From Thermomonas sp. (GTDB lineage Bacteria > Pseudomonadota > Gammaproteobacteria > Xanthomonadales > Xanthomonadaceae), in NCBI GenBank assembly GCA_020692565.1, contig JAIMKJ010000031.1, positions 1-43,211 on the forward strand: 43,211 nt of DNA. The letters run 5' to 3'. Numbering within the stretch: the first letter of the stretch is position 1; the number at the start of each line of letters is the position of its first letter. The notes beneath the pieces were generated by a model that made no database searches, was not told the DNA's origin, and saw only the letters and a program-made list of their open reading frames with translations. The translations under genes were made by a program, and so were the position numbers. This document shows, one piece after another, positions 30,271 through 38,800 of the stretch.

Positions 30271-32687
30271 CGAGTCGCTCCCTGTGCCTGGCGCGCGTCG
30301 TAAGAAGCGGCGAGCGGGTAGTAGCGCAGGTCGCGGAAAGCTTCGATCATGTCGTCGTAGTGCGCGCTGAGCAGGTTGCCGGACTGTCCGGTGGAGTTGA
30401 TGTAGAGGTGGCGGATGCCTGCCTGATCCAGTGCGAACACTTGGCGGAAACCGGGCCCGAAGGTCTGCAGATAACCTTGCGAGCCCTGATGCTGCGACGC
30501 GGCGACATTGATGCTGTTCGGCGAACCGCCATTGCCGATCCGGCGTTCGAAGAACGGCGCCAGCGCCTTGGACTGGCTGAAGGGCATGTGTGCGTATTGC
30601 GTCGACTGGTTGTCGAGCCAGCGCCAGCCGTCCATGCTCCAGTCGCCATTGCGCTTGTGTAGTTCCCACAGGGCCGAATCCAGCGCGCGCGCGAGCAATG
30701 CGTCGCAGTACGCCGGTTCGGCGCACCAGCCACCGCGCTTGTCGCGCAGGATCGCCAGCAGCTCGTCGTACTCGACGTTGTCCGCGAGATTCGACAGCAT
30801 GCCCGAAGCGGTCCCTTGCTTCCAGTCTGCACGCAGATTGGCTGCAAACAATTGCTGTCGCATGTGGCGCATCCAAGCGTGGAAAAGTGTGGCGGGCACG
30901 CTGTCGGCGGCCATGTCGCCGTTCCATTCACGCAGGTGTCGCGCCGCAGTATCGCGATGCCGGCCCTTGGGCAGACGCTCCCGCAGGTAGGCCATGAGTC
31001 GCTCGGCCGACAGGTCGCGCGTATCGCCCTGCATGGTGCGCATACTTTCGAGCGACAGCGGCTTCTTCGATGCGACAGCCGCGCTCAGCAATTGTTCGAT
31101 CCGCTCGGCGCGCGCAGGCGGCGCCCAATCGTGCGAAATGAAATAGGGATAAGCGCCATCGACGACCTTGTTGTTCGCGGTCACGATGTAACCGGAAGGC
31201 GGATTGAATGTGGATGGCCACGCTTCCGGCGGCACATACCCGCGCCAGCCCCATTCACCGCTCCAGCCGGGCGATGGCAGCACGCCTTCGCCGCGCTTCC
31301 GCAGCGGGATGCGGCCGGCTGCGAGATAGCCGATATTGCCCTCGCGATCGGCGTAGACCATGTTCATCGCGGGCGCCACGTGCATGCGCAGCGCTGCGGT
31401 GAATTCCGGCCAATTCCGCGCGAGATTCATCCTGTAGAAGGCTTCATAACTGGTGTCGTCGGGGTCGAGCGCGGTCCAGCGCAGTGCGACCGGGCGATCG
31501 AACACGCCGTATCGGTCGCTGATCACCGGTCCATGTCGCGTGCCGCGTACGGTGATCCGAACGGGTTCGTAACGCTTGCGCAGCGCTTGCGGGAATTTCG
31601 GCTTGACCTGGATCGATTCGATGCGCTTGTCGAACGCGAGCCATTCGCCATCGGCTTCGTATCGGACGCCGTCGGCATCGGCGCGCTCGAAGAACAGGTC
31701 CTGCGCATCGGCCATCATGTTCGTGCCGCCCCAGGCGATGTGGTCGTTGCGTCCGAGCACTGCCAGCGGCAGTCCGACCAGACTCATGCCCGAGACTTTG
31801 AGGCCCGGGGTATCGATGCTCATGGCGTACCAGAGCGAGGGGATGCGCAGGCCGAGGTGTGGGTCGTTGGCAAGCAGTGCCGCACCGTTGTCGGTGTGCC
31901 GACCCGAGACGACCCAGGCGTTGCTGCCGGTGCCGGGTGCCGCAAGGCCGTAATCGCGCTGCAGGTTGCGATGCGTGTCGAGCATCGCGGTCAAGGACGC
32001 GATGGTTGGCGCCGACCGTGTCGTCACCGTGGTCGGTGCGCCTTCGGGATATTCCGGGAAAAACGTGGCGATGCGCACGTCGTCCATGGATTGTCGAGCG
32101 ATGTAGTGGCGCATCTCGCGATCGAAGTTGCCTCCCAGGTCGAGCGCGAACATCTTCACCCAGGCGAGCGAATCGCGTTCCGTCCACGGCTCGGGAGTCA
32201 CGCCGAACGCGCGGAATTCCACCGGCAGCGGGTGTGCCTCGGCCAGCCATGTGTTGATGCCGGCGGCATATGCGGTCAGCGACTGGCGTGCGTCCGGGCT
32301 CAGTGAATCCCATGCGGATGCCGTCGATGCCTCCAGTCCAAGCGTGCGGAACCAGGCATCGGCATCGATGCTGTCCTCCCCGAACACCTCACTGAGCCGT
32401 CCTTGCGCCATTCGGCGCTGCAGTTCGAGCTGCCACAGCCGGTCCTGCGCATGCGCATAACCGACCGCGAAGAACGCATCGCGTTCGCTGGATGCACGGA
32501 TATGGGGAACGCCCTGTGCATCGCGCCTGATGAAAGTGTCTGCGGCGACGCCCTTGCGTAGGCGAAGCTCGCCCTCGGCAGGCAGGCTTGCGCGCAGTTG
32601 CGTCCAGCCCCAGAGCGCGGCGGCCAGCAGGGGGAGCACCACGGCCAGGGTCAGGCGCGAGGCGAGCGGATAGGAACGAAACGGCAT
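30267..32687 (-). CDS. Penicillin-acylase-family Ntn hydrolase (PvdQ-like role proposed)
   Basis: An 806-aa precursor with an N-terminal signal/anchor (LTLAVVLPLLAAALWGW, residues 13-29). An alpha chain (about 35-235, GVPHIRASSERDAFFAVGYAHAQDRLWQLE) is followed by the autoproteolysis site G254-S255 in PGTGSNAWVVSGRHTDNGAALLANDPHL. Ser255 would be the new N-terminal nucleophile of the beta chain, and Asn/Arg active-site residues are typical further on. Members hydrolyse amide bonds of penicillins, acyl-homoserine lactones or acylated peptides. Coupling by ATGA to a PvdE-type exporter suggests that it removes an acyl or N-terminal cap from the exported peptide in the periplasm, as PvdQ does in pyoverdine maturation. 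Quorum quenching is an alternative. Confidence 0.88.
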   Translation of the reverse strand: MPFRSYPLASRLTLAVVLPLLAAALWGWTQLRASLPAEGELRLRKGVAADTFIRRDAQGVPHIRASSERDAFFAVGYAHAQDRLWQLELQRRMAQGRLSEVFGEDSIDADAWFRTLGLEASTASAWDSLSPDARQSLTAYAAGINTWLAEAHPLPVEFRAFGVTPEPWTERDSLAWVKMFALDLGGNFDREMRHYIARQSMDDVRIATFFPEYPEGAPTTVTTRSAPTIASLTAMLDTHRNLQRDYGLAAPGTGSNAWVVSGRHTDNGAALLANDPHLGLRIPSLWYAMSIDTPGLKVSGMSLVGLPLAVLGRNDHIAWGGTNMMADAQDLFFERADADGVRYEADGEWLAFDKRIESIQVKPKFPQALRKRYEPVRITVRGTRHGPVISDRYGVFDRPVALRWTALDPDDTSYEAFYRMNLARNWPEFTAALRMHVAPAMNMVYADREGNIGYLAAGRIPLRKRGEGVLPSPGWSGEWGWRGYVPPEAWPSTFNPPSGYIVTANNKVVDGAYPYFISHDWAPPARAERIEQLLSAAVASKKPLSLESMRTMQGDTRDLSAERLMAYLRERLPKGRHRDTAARHLREWNGDMAADSVPATLFHAWMRHMRQQLFAANLRADWKQGTASGMLSNLADNVEYDELLAILRDKRGGWCAEPAYCDALLARALDSALWELHKRNGDWSMDGWRWLDNQSTQYAHMPFSQSKALAPFFERRIGNGGSPNSINVAASQHQGSQGYLQTFGPGFRQVFALDQAGIRHLYINSTGQSGNLLSAHYDDMIEAFRDLRYYPLAASYDARQAQGATR

Positions 32688-33327
32688 GGAGGCACCGTGG
32701 ATCGAGAATGAGGCGATGGGGATGCGCGTCCCGGCGGTAAACGCGTAAAAGTCCGGGGAGCGATGGGTCTGCGCGCGATCGTGCGCGGAGTCTGGCCGGC
32801 CGTTGCGACGGAACCTCGGTGCCAGACTTGCATGACAGTAATATTAATTATGGCTGTGCGAACGGCGGCTCCTTGAGGGGGCTATCTGGATTCCATTCCG
32901 GCGCTTGCGCCGCGCCGACCGCGAACGATGCAGTCGGGATTAATGCTGCTTGCAGCCACCCGACAGGGTCAGCATCGATCTGCAATTAACCGGGGTATTT
33001 TATCAGGACGCGGATGTCGCCGCCATCGCGACCCACAATCCACGCAAAGCTGAATGAGCTTCGCTGCCCCGTGCATCGATTAATCTCAAGGCATGCGACT
33101 GGCGCCGCACTCGCGTCGTGTATGGCCGTCGGGCGTGTTAATTGCGACTTGACGATAATATAATGGAATCGTATTATCGAAACCATTTTCGACCGCGCCG
33201 ACATTGATCGGAGAGCAGGCTCGCAAATAGAACATGGAACGATGTCATGGGGGGAGGGTCGTCGCGCTTGCCGGCGAGATGACCGTCTCGACATCATTGG
33301 GGAAAACAGGGGCATCGTAGGAGCTGT
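32688..33327. other. AT-rich divergent control region
   Basis: This is the gene-free part of the spacer between the leftward acylase/exporter pair and the rightward acyltransferase-NRPS operon. It contains several AT-rich blocks (AGTAATATTAATTATGG near 32836, AATTAACC near 32985, GATTAATCTC near 33078, GATAATATAATGG near 33154) in an otherwise GC-rich window. Overlapping short frames on both strands lack codon bias. It probably holds promoters for both units. Confidence 0.55.
33138..33179 (+). promoter_or_regulatory. Candidate promoter with overlapping operator palindrome
   Basis: A perfect -10 TATAAT (33159-33164) has a weak upstream element TTAATT (33138-33143, 15-nt spacer). The inverted repeat CGATAATA (33153-33160) / TATTATCG (33172-33179) straddles the -10. 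This layout fits a repressor-controlled promoter reading toward the acyltransferase gene, about 390 nt before its start. Confidence 0.4.
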
Positions 33328-33558
33328 GTGCAAGTGGAGATGCGAAGGACGATGCGGACGGCCGTTGTGCTGTCCTCGAGTGGTGTGTCATACCGGCGTG
33401 CGCTTGTCGCCACGCGTTTCCCCCTCTCGACGATGACGATCGATATCGAGCGCTGGCGTGCAGTGCCGCGTTGCGTGCGTCTGGCGCCCCGACGTCGACA
33501 GATCGGATGGGTGACGCATGATCGCGTGCGCGGGCTCCCGACGGAGCCGCGCGCATGA
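33328..33558 (+). CDS. Possible small basic ORF coupled to the acyltransferase gene
   Basis: A 76-codon frame (GTG start; internal ATGs at 33340 and 33352) whose TGA overlaps the next gene's ATG as ATGA. The product is Arg-rich (RLAPRRRQIGWVTHDRVRG) without a recognised domain. Codon bias is intermediate. It could be a leader peptide coupling translation or simply a chance open frame; I cannot decide. Confidence 0.25.
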   Translation: MQVEMRRTMRTAVVLSSSGVSYRRALVATRFPLSTMTIDIERWRAVPRCVRLAPRRRQIGWVTHDRVRGLPTEPRA

Positions 33559-34691
33559 CCGCGCTCCTGCAGGAATACGTGGTTCCATCCGATGTGCAGT
33601 ATTGGCACAGCGATGCGCCGCTGGTACTCGAGCAGGGCGACGTGTTGCCTGACTACACCATTGCGTATCGGGCATGGGGGGGCCTGTCGGCCGATGCCGA
33701 TAATGCCGTGATGGTCTGCCATGCGCTGACAGGTTCATCGGATGCGGATGTGTGGTGGAAGGATATCTTCGGCGAAGGCAGGGCGCTCGACCCGAGCCAT
33801 GACTACATCGTGTGCAGCAACTCGCTCGGCAGTTGCTACGGCAGTACCGGCCCCGCTTCGGTCCATGCCGATGGCGCTCGCTGGGGTGCGCGGTTCCCGA
33901 AACTGACGATCCGCGACCAGGTGCGTGCACAGATGGCATTGGCGGATGCGCTCGGTATTCGCCGGATCCAGTTGGTCATCGGAGGCTCGATGGGCGGCCT
34001 GCAGGTTCTGGAGTGGGCGTTGCTCGATCCGGATCGGGTGGGTGCGATCGCGGTGATCGCAGCCAGTGCGTTCCATTCGTCGTGGTGCATCACCTGGAGC
34101 GCCACGCAGCGCATGAGCATTCAGGCTGACCCGGCGTTTAAAGGAGGGCACTACGCACCGGAAGCACCGCCGCGCAGCGGTCTTGGCATCGCGCGCGCCA
34201 TCGCGATGGCGACCTATCGCAGCCATGATTCGCTCCGTCTGCGATACGGACGCAACAGCGGCGCCGAAGTATTCGGCGACCGCGCGAAATCGCCGGAGGA
34301 CTTCGCCGTACGCAACTGGGTCGCGCACCACGCGGACTCTTTCGTGTCCCGATTCGACGCGAACAGTTATTTAGCCCTGATCGACGCGATGGACACCCAC
34401 GATGTCGGTCGCGGCCGTGGCGGCGTCGACGCGGCGCTGGCGTCGATCCGCGCGCCGGCTCTCATCGCCGCGATCACCAGCGATGCGCTGTACGTGCCTG
34501 CGGAGCAGGCCTACCTGTGCGATGCGATTCCCAATGCGAGGCTGATCGAAGTCGCCTCGCTGCACGGCCATGACGGCTTTCTCATCGATGCCTCCCGCAT
34601 GGACGTCGCGATTCGGGAGTTCCGCGCCTACGCGGCTGCCTGCCCCCAGGGCCATCCTTCATTCCATCAAGAGACTGCCAGTTATGCTTGA
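33555..34691 (+). CDS. MetX-family O-acyltransferase (homoserine or serine O-acyltransferase)
   Basis: A 378-aa alpha/beta-hydrolase enzyme that activates the hydroxyl of homoserine or serine with an acyl-CoA. Seen are the family start PDYTIAYRAWGGLSADADNAVMVCHALTG, the oxyanion/substrate segment LGSCYGSTGPAS, the nucleophile elbow GGSMGG (Ser145) and the catalytic His in HGHDGF (about residue 339). The ATG at 33555 has GGAG 8 nt upstream. In Xanthomonadaceae several MetX homologues are known as serine O-succinyltransferases, so the substrate is left open and no symbol is given. It overlaps the homoserine dehydrogenase gene by 8 nt and precedes the NRPS, so it may supply a building block as well as, or instead of, methionine. 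Confidence 0.88.
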   Translation: MTALLQEYVVPSDVQYWHSDAPLVLEQGDVLPDYTIAYRAWGGLSADADNAVMVCHALTGSSDADVWWKDIFGEGRALDPSHDYIVCSNSLGSCYGSTGPASVHADGARWGARFPKLTIRDQVRAQMALADALGIRRIQLVIGGSMGGLQVLEWALLDPDRVGAIAVIAASAFHSSWCITWSATQRMSIQADPAFKGGHYAPEAPPRSGLGIARAIAMATYRSHDSLRLRYGRNSGAEVFGDRAKSPEDFAVRNWVAHHADSFVSRFDANSYLALIDAMDTHDVGRGRGGVDAALASIRAPALIAAITSDALYVPAEQAYLCDAIPNARLIEVASLHGHDGFLIDASRMDVAIREFRAYAAACPQGHPSFHQETASYA

Positions 34692-35805
34692 CCATCTTGC
34701 CGAGCCGCATGGCGGCGTCCGCTATGCGCCCGCGCGCGCCCGGCGCGTCGACCTGGTCCTCATCGGCGCCCGCGGCAAGGTCGGCGCCGCATTCCGGCGA
34801 CTGCTGGACCGGCAGCAGCCGGCGCTGCTGGCCGAGGCCAACCTCGACTTGCGCCTGCTTGCCGGTTTCGATCGTCGCGGTTTCGCCTTCGATAGCCATG
34901 GTCTCGCGCCCGACGGTCTGGATGCGACCATGGCGCCACGCCGCGATATCGACCTCGATCGATTGCTCGAATTCGCGCGCGCGCGCGGGCCTTCGCCGAC
35001 GATCGCAGTGGACTGTACCGCAAGCGACGAGGTCGCGGACTTGTATCCGCGCCTGTTCGCGGAAGGAATCGGCGTGGTCGCGGCCAACAAACGCGCCAAT
35101 ACGCGCAGTCTCGCGTCCTATCATGCGCTTCAACGCGCCGCATGCGAGCGTGGCGTTCCGTATCGTTACGAAACCACGGTCGGTTCGGCGATTCCGGTGC
35201 TCGGCCCGTTGCGCGATCTTCGGCTGCGCGGCGAGCGGGTGCAGTCGATCTGCGGCGTCCTGTCCGGGTCCCTGAGCTACATCCTGCACCGCATGCATGA
35301 CGGTTGTGCGTTTTCCGCAGCCGTGGCCGAAGCGCGCGACTTGGGTTACACCGAGCCGGACGTGATGGAAGACCTGCGTGCGATCGATCTCAGCCGCAAG
35401 CTGCTGGTGCTGGCGCGCGAAGCCGGGTATGCGATGGAGGAAAGCGATCTTCGCGTCGAGCTGCTGGGCGACCTGCAGATCGACGCGGACGACGTGATGC
35501 CGGCGCTGCAGATGCTCGACGATGGTTGGCGCATGCGCATCGATGCGGCACTCGCGCGCGGCGAGCGCTGGGTGGCCATCGCTGAAGCGACGCAGGAGTC
35601 CGCGCGTATCGGCCTGCACAGTCTGCCGGCGAATTCGGCGTTCGCGCAGCTGGCGCCGGGTCAGAACCTGATAGAAATCCGCACCGAATTGCAGGCGCGC
35701 ATGCCGCTATGCGTGAGCGGCGCCGGTGCCGGCGTGGAGATCACTGCTGCGGGCGTATTGAGCGACGTGGTTTCTGCGGCGATGCATTGGCCGAGTCCGC
35801 GCTGA
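34684..35805 (+). CDS. hom: Homoserine dehydrogenase
   Basis: A 373-aa monofunctional enzyme that reduces aspartate semialdehyde to homoserine. The N-terminal Rossmann motif is LVLIGARGKVG (residues 25-34). Catalytic-region motifs are VVAANKRAN (K136), ETTVGSAIPVLGPLRDL, GVLSGSLSYIL and GYTEPDVMEDLRAIDLSRKLLVLAREAGY. It resembles the dehydrogenase half of bifunctional ThrA more than the classical ACT-containing Hom, since no ACT domain follows. The ATG at 34684 lies inside the end of the acyltransferase gene and AAGAGA precedes it. The NRPS starts 30 nt after its stop. Tight packing with both neighbours implies one transcript. Confidence 0.9.
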   Translation: MLDHLAEPHGGVRYAPARARRVDLVLIGARGKVGAAFRRLLDRQQPALLAEANLDLRLLAGFDRRGFAFDSHGLAPDGLDATMAPRRDIDLDRLLEFARARGPSPTIAVDCTASDEVADLYPRLFAEGIGVVAANKRANTRSLASYHALQRAACERGVPYRYETTVGSAIPVLGPLRDLRLRGERVQSICGVLSGSLSYILHRMHDGCAFSAAVAEARDLGYTEPDVMEDLRAIDLSRKLLVLAREAGYAMEESDLRVELLGDLQIDADDVMPALQMLDDGWRMRIDAALARGERWVAIAEATQESARIGLHSLPANSAFAQLAPGQNLIEIRTELQARMPLCVSGAGAGVEITAAGVLSDVVSAAMHWPSPR

Positions 35806-35835
35806 ATGCATCCCGCTCGGACGGAATCGAGACCC

Positions 35836-38800
35836 ATGAGTTTCCCCCTCCAAAAAACGACCTGGTTTCCGCTGTCGGCGGCGCAGCATGCGCGCTGGTT
35901 TCTGTATCGCTACGCACCAGAAAGCAGGGGGCTGCACAACAATGTGTTTTCGGTCGGCCTGCGCGGCCCGGTCGAGCCGGCGCGCATCGCGGCCGCACTA
36001 CAGCGACTGGCCTGCCGCCATCCGATGCTGCGCGCACGCTTCCGCACGAGTGCGGACGGCGTGCCTGAGCAGTGCATTCTCGATGCCATCGAGGTGCCGC
36101 TGTCGGTCGTGGATGCGGACGGCCTGGCGGACCCGCAGTTGCAGTCGCGCGCGCGCGCTGATGCGTTGTCGACCTTCGATTCCGAATCCGAGCCGATGTT
36201 TCGCGCATTCATTTACCTGCGCGCACCGGATCATGCCGTCTTCTTGATGGTGTTCGACCATCTGGTCTGCGATGGCTGGTCGTACTGGGTCATGATGGAA
36301 GAGCTGTCGGCGCTGCTGACCGGCGGCGAGGCCGACCTGCAGGACGGCCAGGGCGATACGCCGCAATATCGCGATTATGTCGAGTGGCAGCGCGAATGGA
36401 TGCAGGGTCCGCGTGCACAGAAACAGTTCGCATACTGGGAAGCGGTGCTCGGTCGCGAGACGGGCCGGCTCGCGCTGCCGGTCGATCATCCGCGACCCCA
36501 GGTCCCGAGCGGTCGCCAGCATGCTCATGCCGTCGAGTTGCCGCGCGCACTGGTCGAAGGCGTGCAGCGCCTGGCGCAGGCCCATGCCGCCACGGCCTAC
36601 AGCATTCTGCTGGTGGCGTATCAGATTCTGTTGCACCGCTTTTGCGGCCAGCATGACATCGTCATCGGCTCGCCGATGCCAGCGCGCGGCGATGCGCGCT
36701 GGCGCCGGATCGTGGGCGATTTCGTCAACATGGTCGCGCTGCGCGCGGATTTTTCCGCCGATCCGAGCGTTGCCGATGCACTGTGCATGGCGCGCAATGC
36801 CGGCATGCGCGCGTTGCGCAATCAGGATTACCCGTTCTCCGCACTGGTGGAGAAACTGTTGCCGGGTCACCTCGACAGCGAGCATCCGTTCTTCCAGACC
36901 GTTTTCGTCTTCCAGAACGCGCGCAGCGCCGGGGAATTGCGTGGCCTGTGGAGCCAATCGTCCGCGGACGTGCCGGTTGCCCGTTGGGGCTCGCTCACGC
37001 TGTCGCGCTTCGAGGTTCCGCAGAACGTCGCTGCTGATCGCATCGGATTGACGATGCAGGCGATCGAGCGCGATGACGGCATCCGCTGCGATCTCCAGTA
37101 CGACCCTGATCTGTTCGAGGCCGCCACCATCGCGAGGATGGCCGAGGGTTTCCTCGCGCTGCTCGCAGGCATGATCGTCGATCCGCATTGTCCTGTGAGC
37201 CGGCTCCCGCTCATGGATGCGCAATCGCGGCGACAGGTCGTCGACGGGTTCAACCAGACCCGAATGGCGTATGCGCGCGATGCGCTTCTGCACCATGCGT
37301 TCGAAGCGCAGGCCATGCGTTGCCCGGATGCGATCGCCGCGCGGGACCTTGGGAATTCGATCACCTATCGCGCGCTCAATCGCCGCGCGAACCGCATCGC
37401 GCAGCGACTGATCGCGCTGGGCGTGCATCCGGACGATCGCGTCGCGATCAGCGCGACGCGCGGCATCGCGATGCTGGCCGGCATCCTCGGCGTGCTCAAG
37501 GCCGGTGGCGCATACGTGCCGCTGGATCCGAAATACCCGCCCGACCGCCTCGCCTACATGATCGCCGACAGCGCGCCGAAGGCATTGCTGACCGAGGCGA
37601 CGCTGCCCGTGCTGGCGGAGGCGACGACGTTGCCGACCCTGCTTCTGGACGCAGCCGCATTCCTGGAACCCGCACCCGGCGACGACGCCAATCCCGGGCC
37701 GCCGCGGCTGCGCGCGCGCCATCTCGCCTACGTCATCTATACGTCGGGTTCCACCGGCCAGCCCAAAGGCGTGGCGATCGAGCATCGCAATGCGGTGAAT
37801 TTCATCGCCTGGGCACTGGCCAGTTTCGATGCGCGCGAACTGGCGGATGTGCAGTTCGGCACCTCGATCAACTTCGATCTGGCGGTCTACGAAATGTTCG
37901 CAGCGCTGTCCTCTGGCGGCTGTCTGACGATCGTCCAGGATGTGCTGTCCACCGATCCCAGCAGCGACATCACGTTGATCAACACGGTGCCTTCGGGCAT
38001 CCAGGCGCTGGTGGCCGCCGACGGCGTACCGCGCGGCGTGCGTACGATCAATCTTGCCGGCGAACCGCTGAAGCGCGTGCTGGCCGATCGCATCTTCGCC
38101 GCTACCGGAATCGAGTCGCTGGCCAATCTTTATGGCCCGACCGAAACCACGACCTATTCCACCTGGGTGCGCATGTCGCGCGAAGACGGATTCGTCTCGC
38201 ACATCGGTCGTCCGATCGCCAATACCAGGATCTACATCCTCGATCGCCACGGGGAACCTGTCCCGGTGGGCGTTGTCGGCGAGCTTTTCATCGGCGGCGA
38301 CGGTGTGGCGCGCGGCTACCTGGATCGCCCGGCGCTGACGGCGGAACGATTCCTGCGCGATCCGTTCGCGGGGGATCCGGACGGCCGCATGTACCGCACC
38401 GGCGACCTCGGCCGCTGGCTGCACGACGGCAACATCGAATATCTCGGCCGCAACGATTTCCAGGTCAAGATTCGCGGCTTCCGCATCGAGCTGGGCGAGA
38501 TCGAAGCCCGACTCGCGGCCTGCGATGGCGTGGGCGAAGCGGTGGTGCTCGCCCGCGAAACGATGGAAGGCGACAAGCGGCTGGTCGCCTATCTCGTGCC
38601 GATGCCCGGCGCGTGCTTGGTCATCGCAGAACTCCGCGATGCGCTGGCATCGACGCTGGCGGACTACATGATCCCGGCGGCCTTCGTGCTGCTCGATGCC
38701 TTGCCGTTGACCCCGAACGGTAAACTCGACCGCAAGGCGCTGCCGGAGCCGGGCGCGGATGCGGTGATCGCGCGCGACTACGCGCCGCCGGCGAACGCTC

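Noticed and set aside
30271..30927. N-terminal extension of the exporter reading frame
   Set aside because: It lies inside the acylase gene in another frame. The ATG at 30270 with ATGA overlap and the PvdE-type N-terminus fit better.
30267..32687. Annotation as an acyl-homoserine-lactone acylase involved in quorum quenching
   Set aside because: The fold fits, but coupling to a peptide exporter and an NRPS makes peptide maturation the better guess. Kept only as an alternative.
34684..35805. Annotation as bifunctional aspartokinase-homoserine dehydrogenase
   Set aside because: Only the dehydrogenase half is present; there is no kinase domain upstream in frame.
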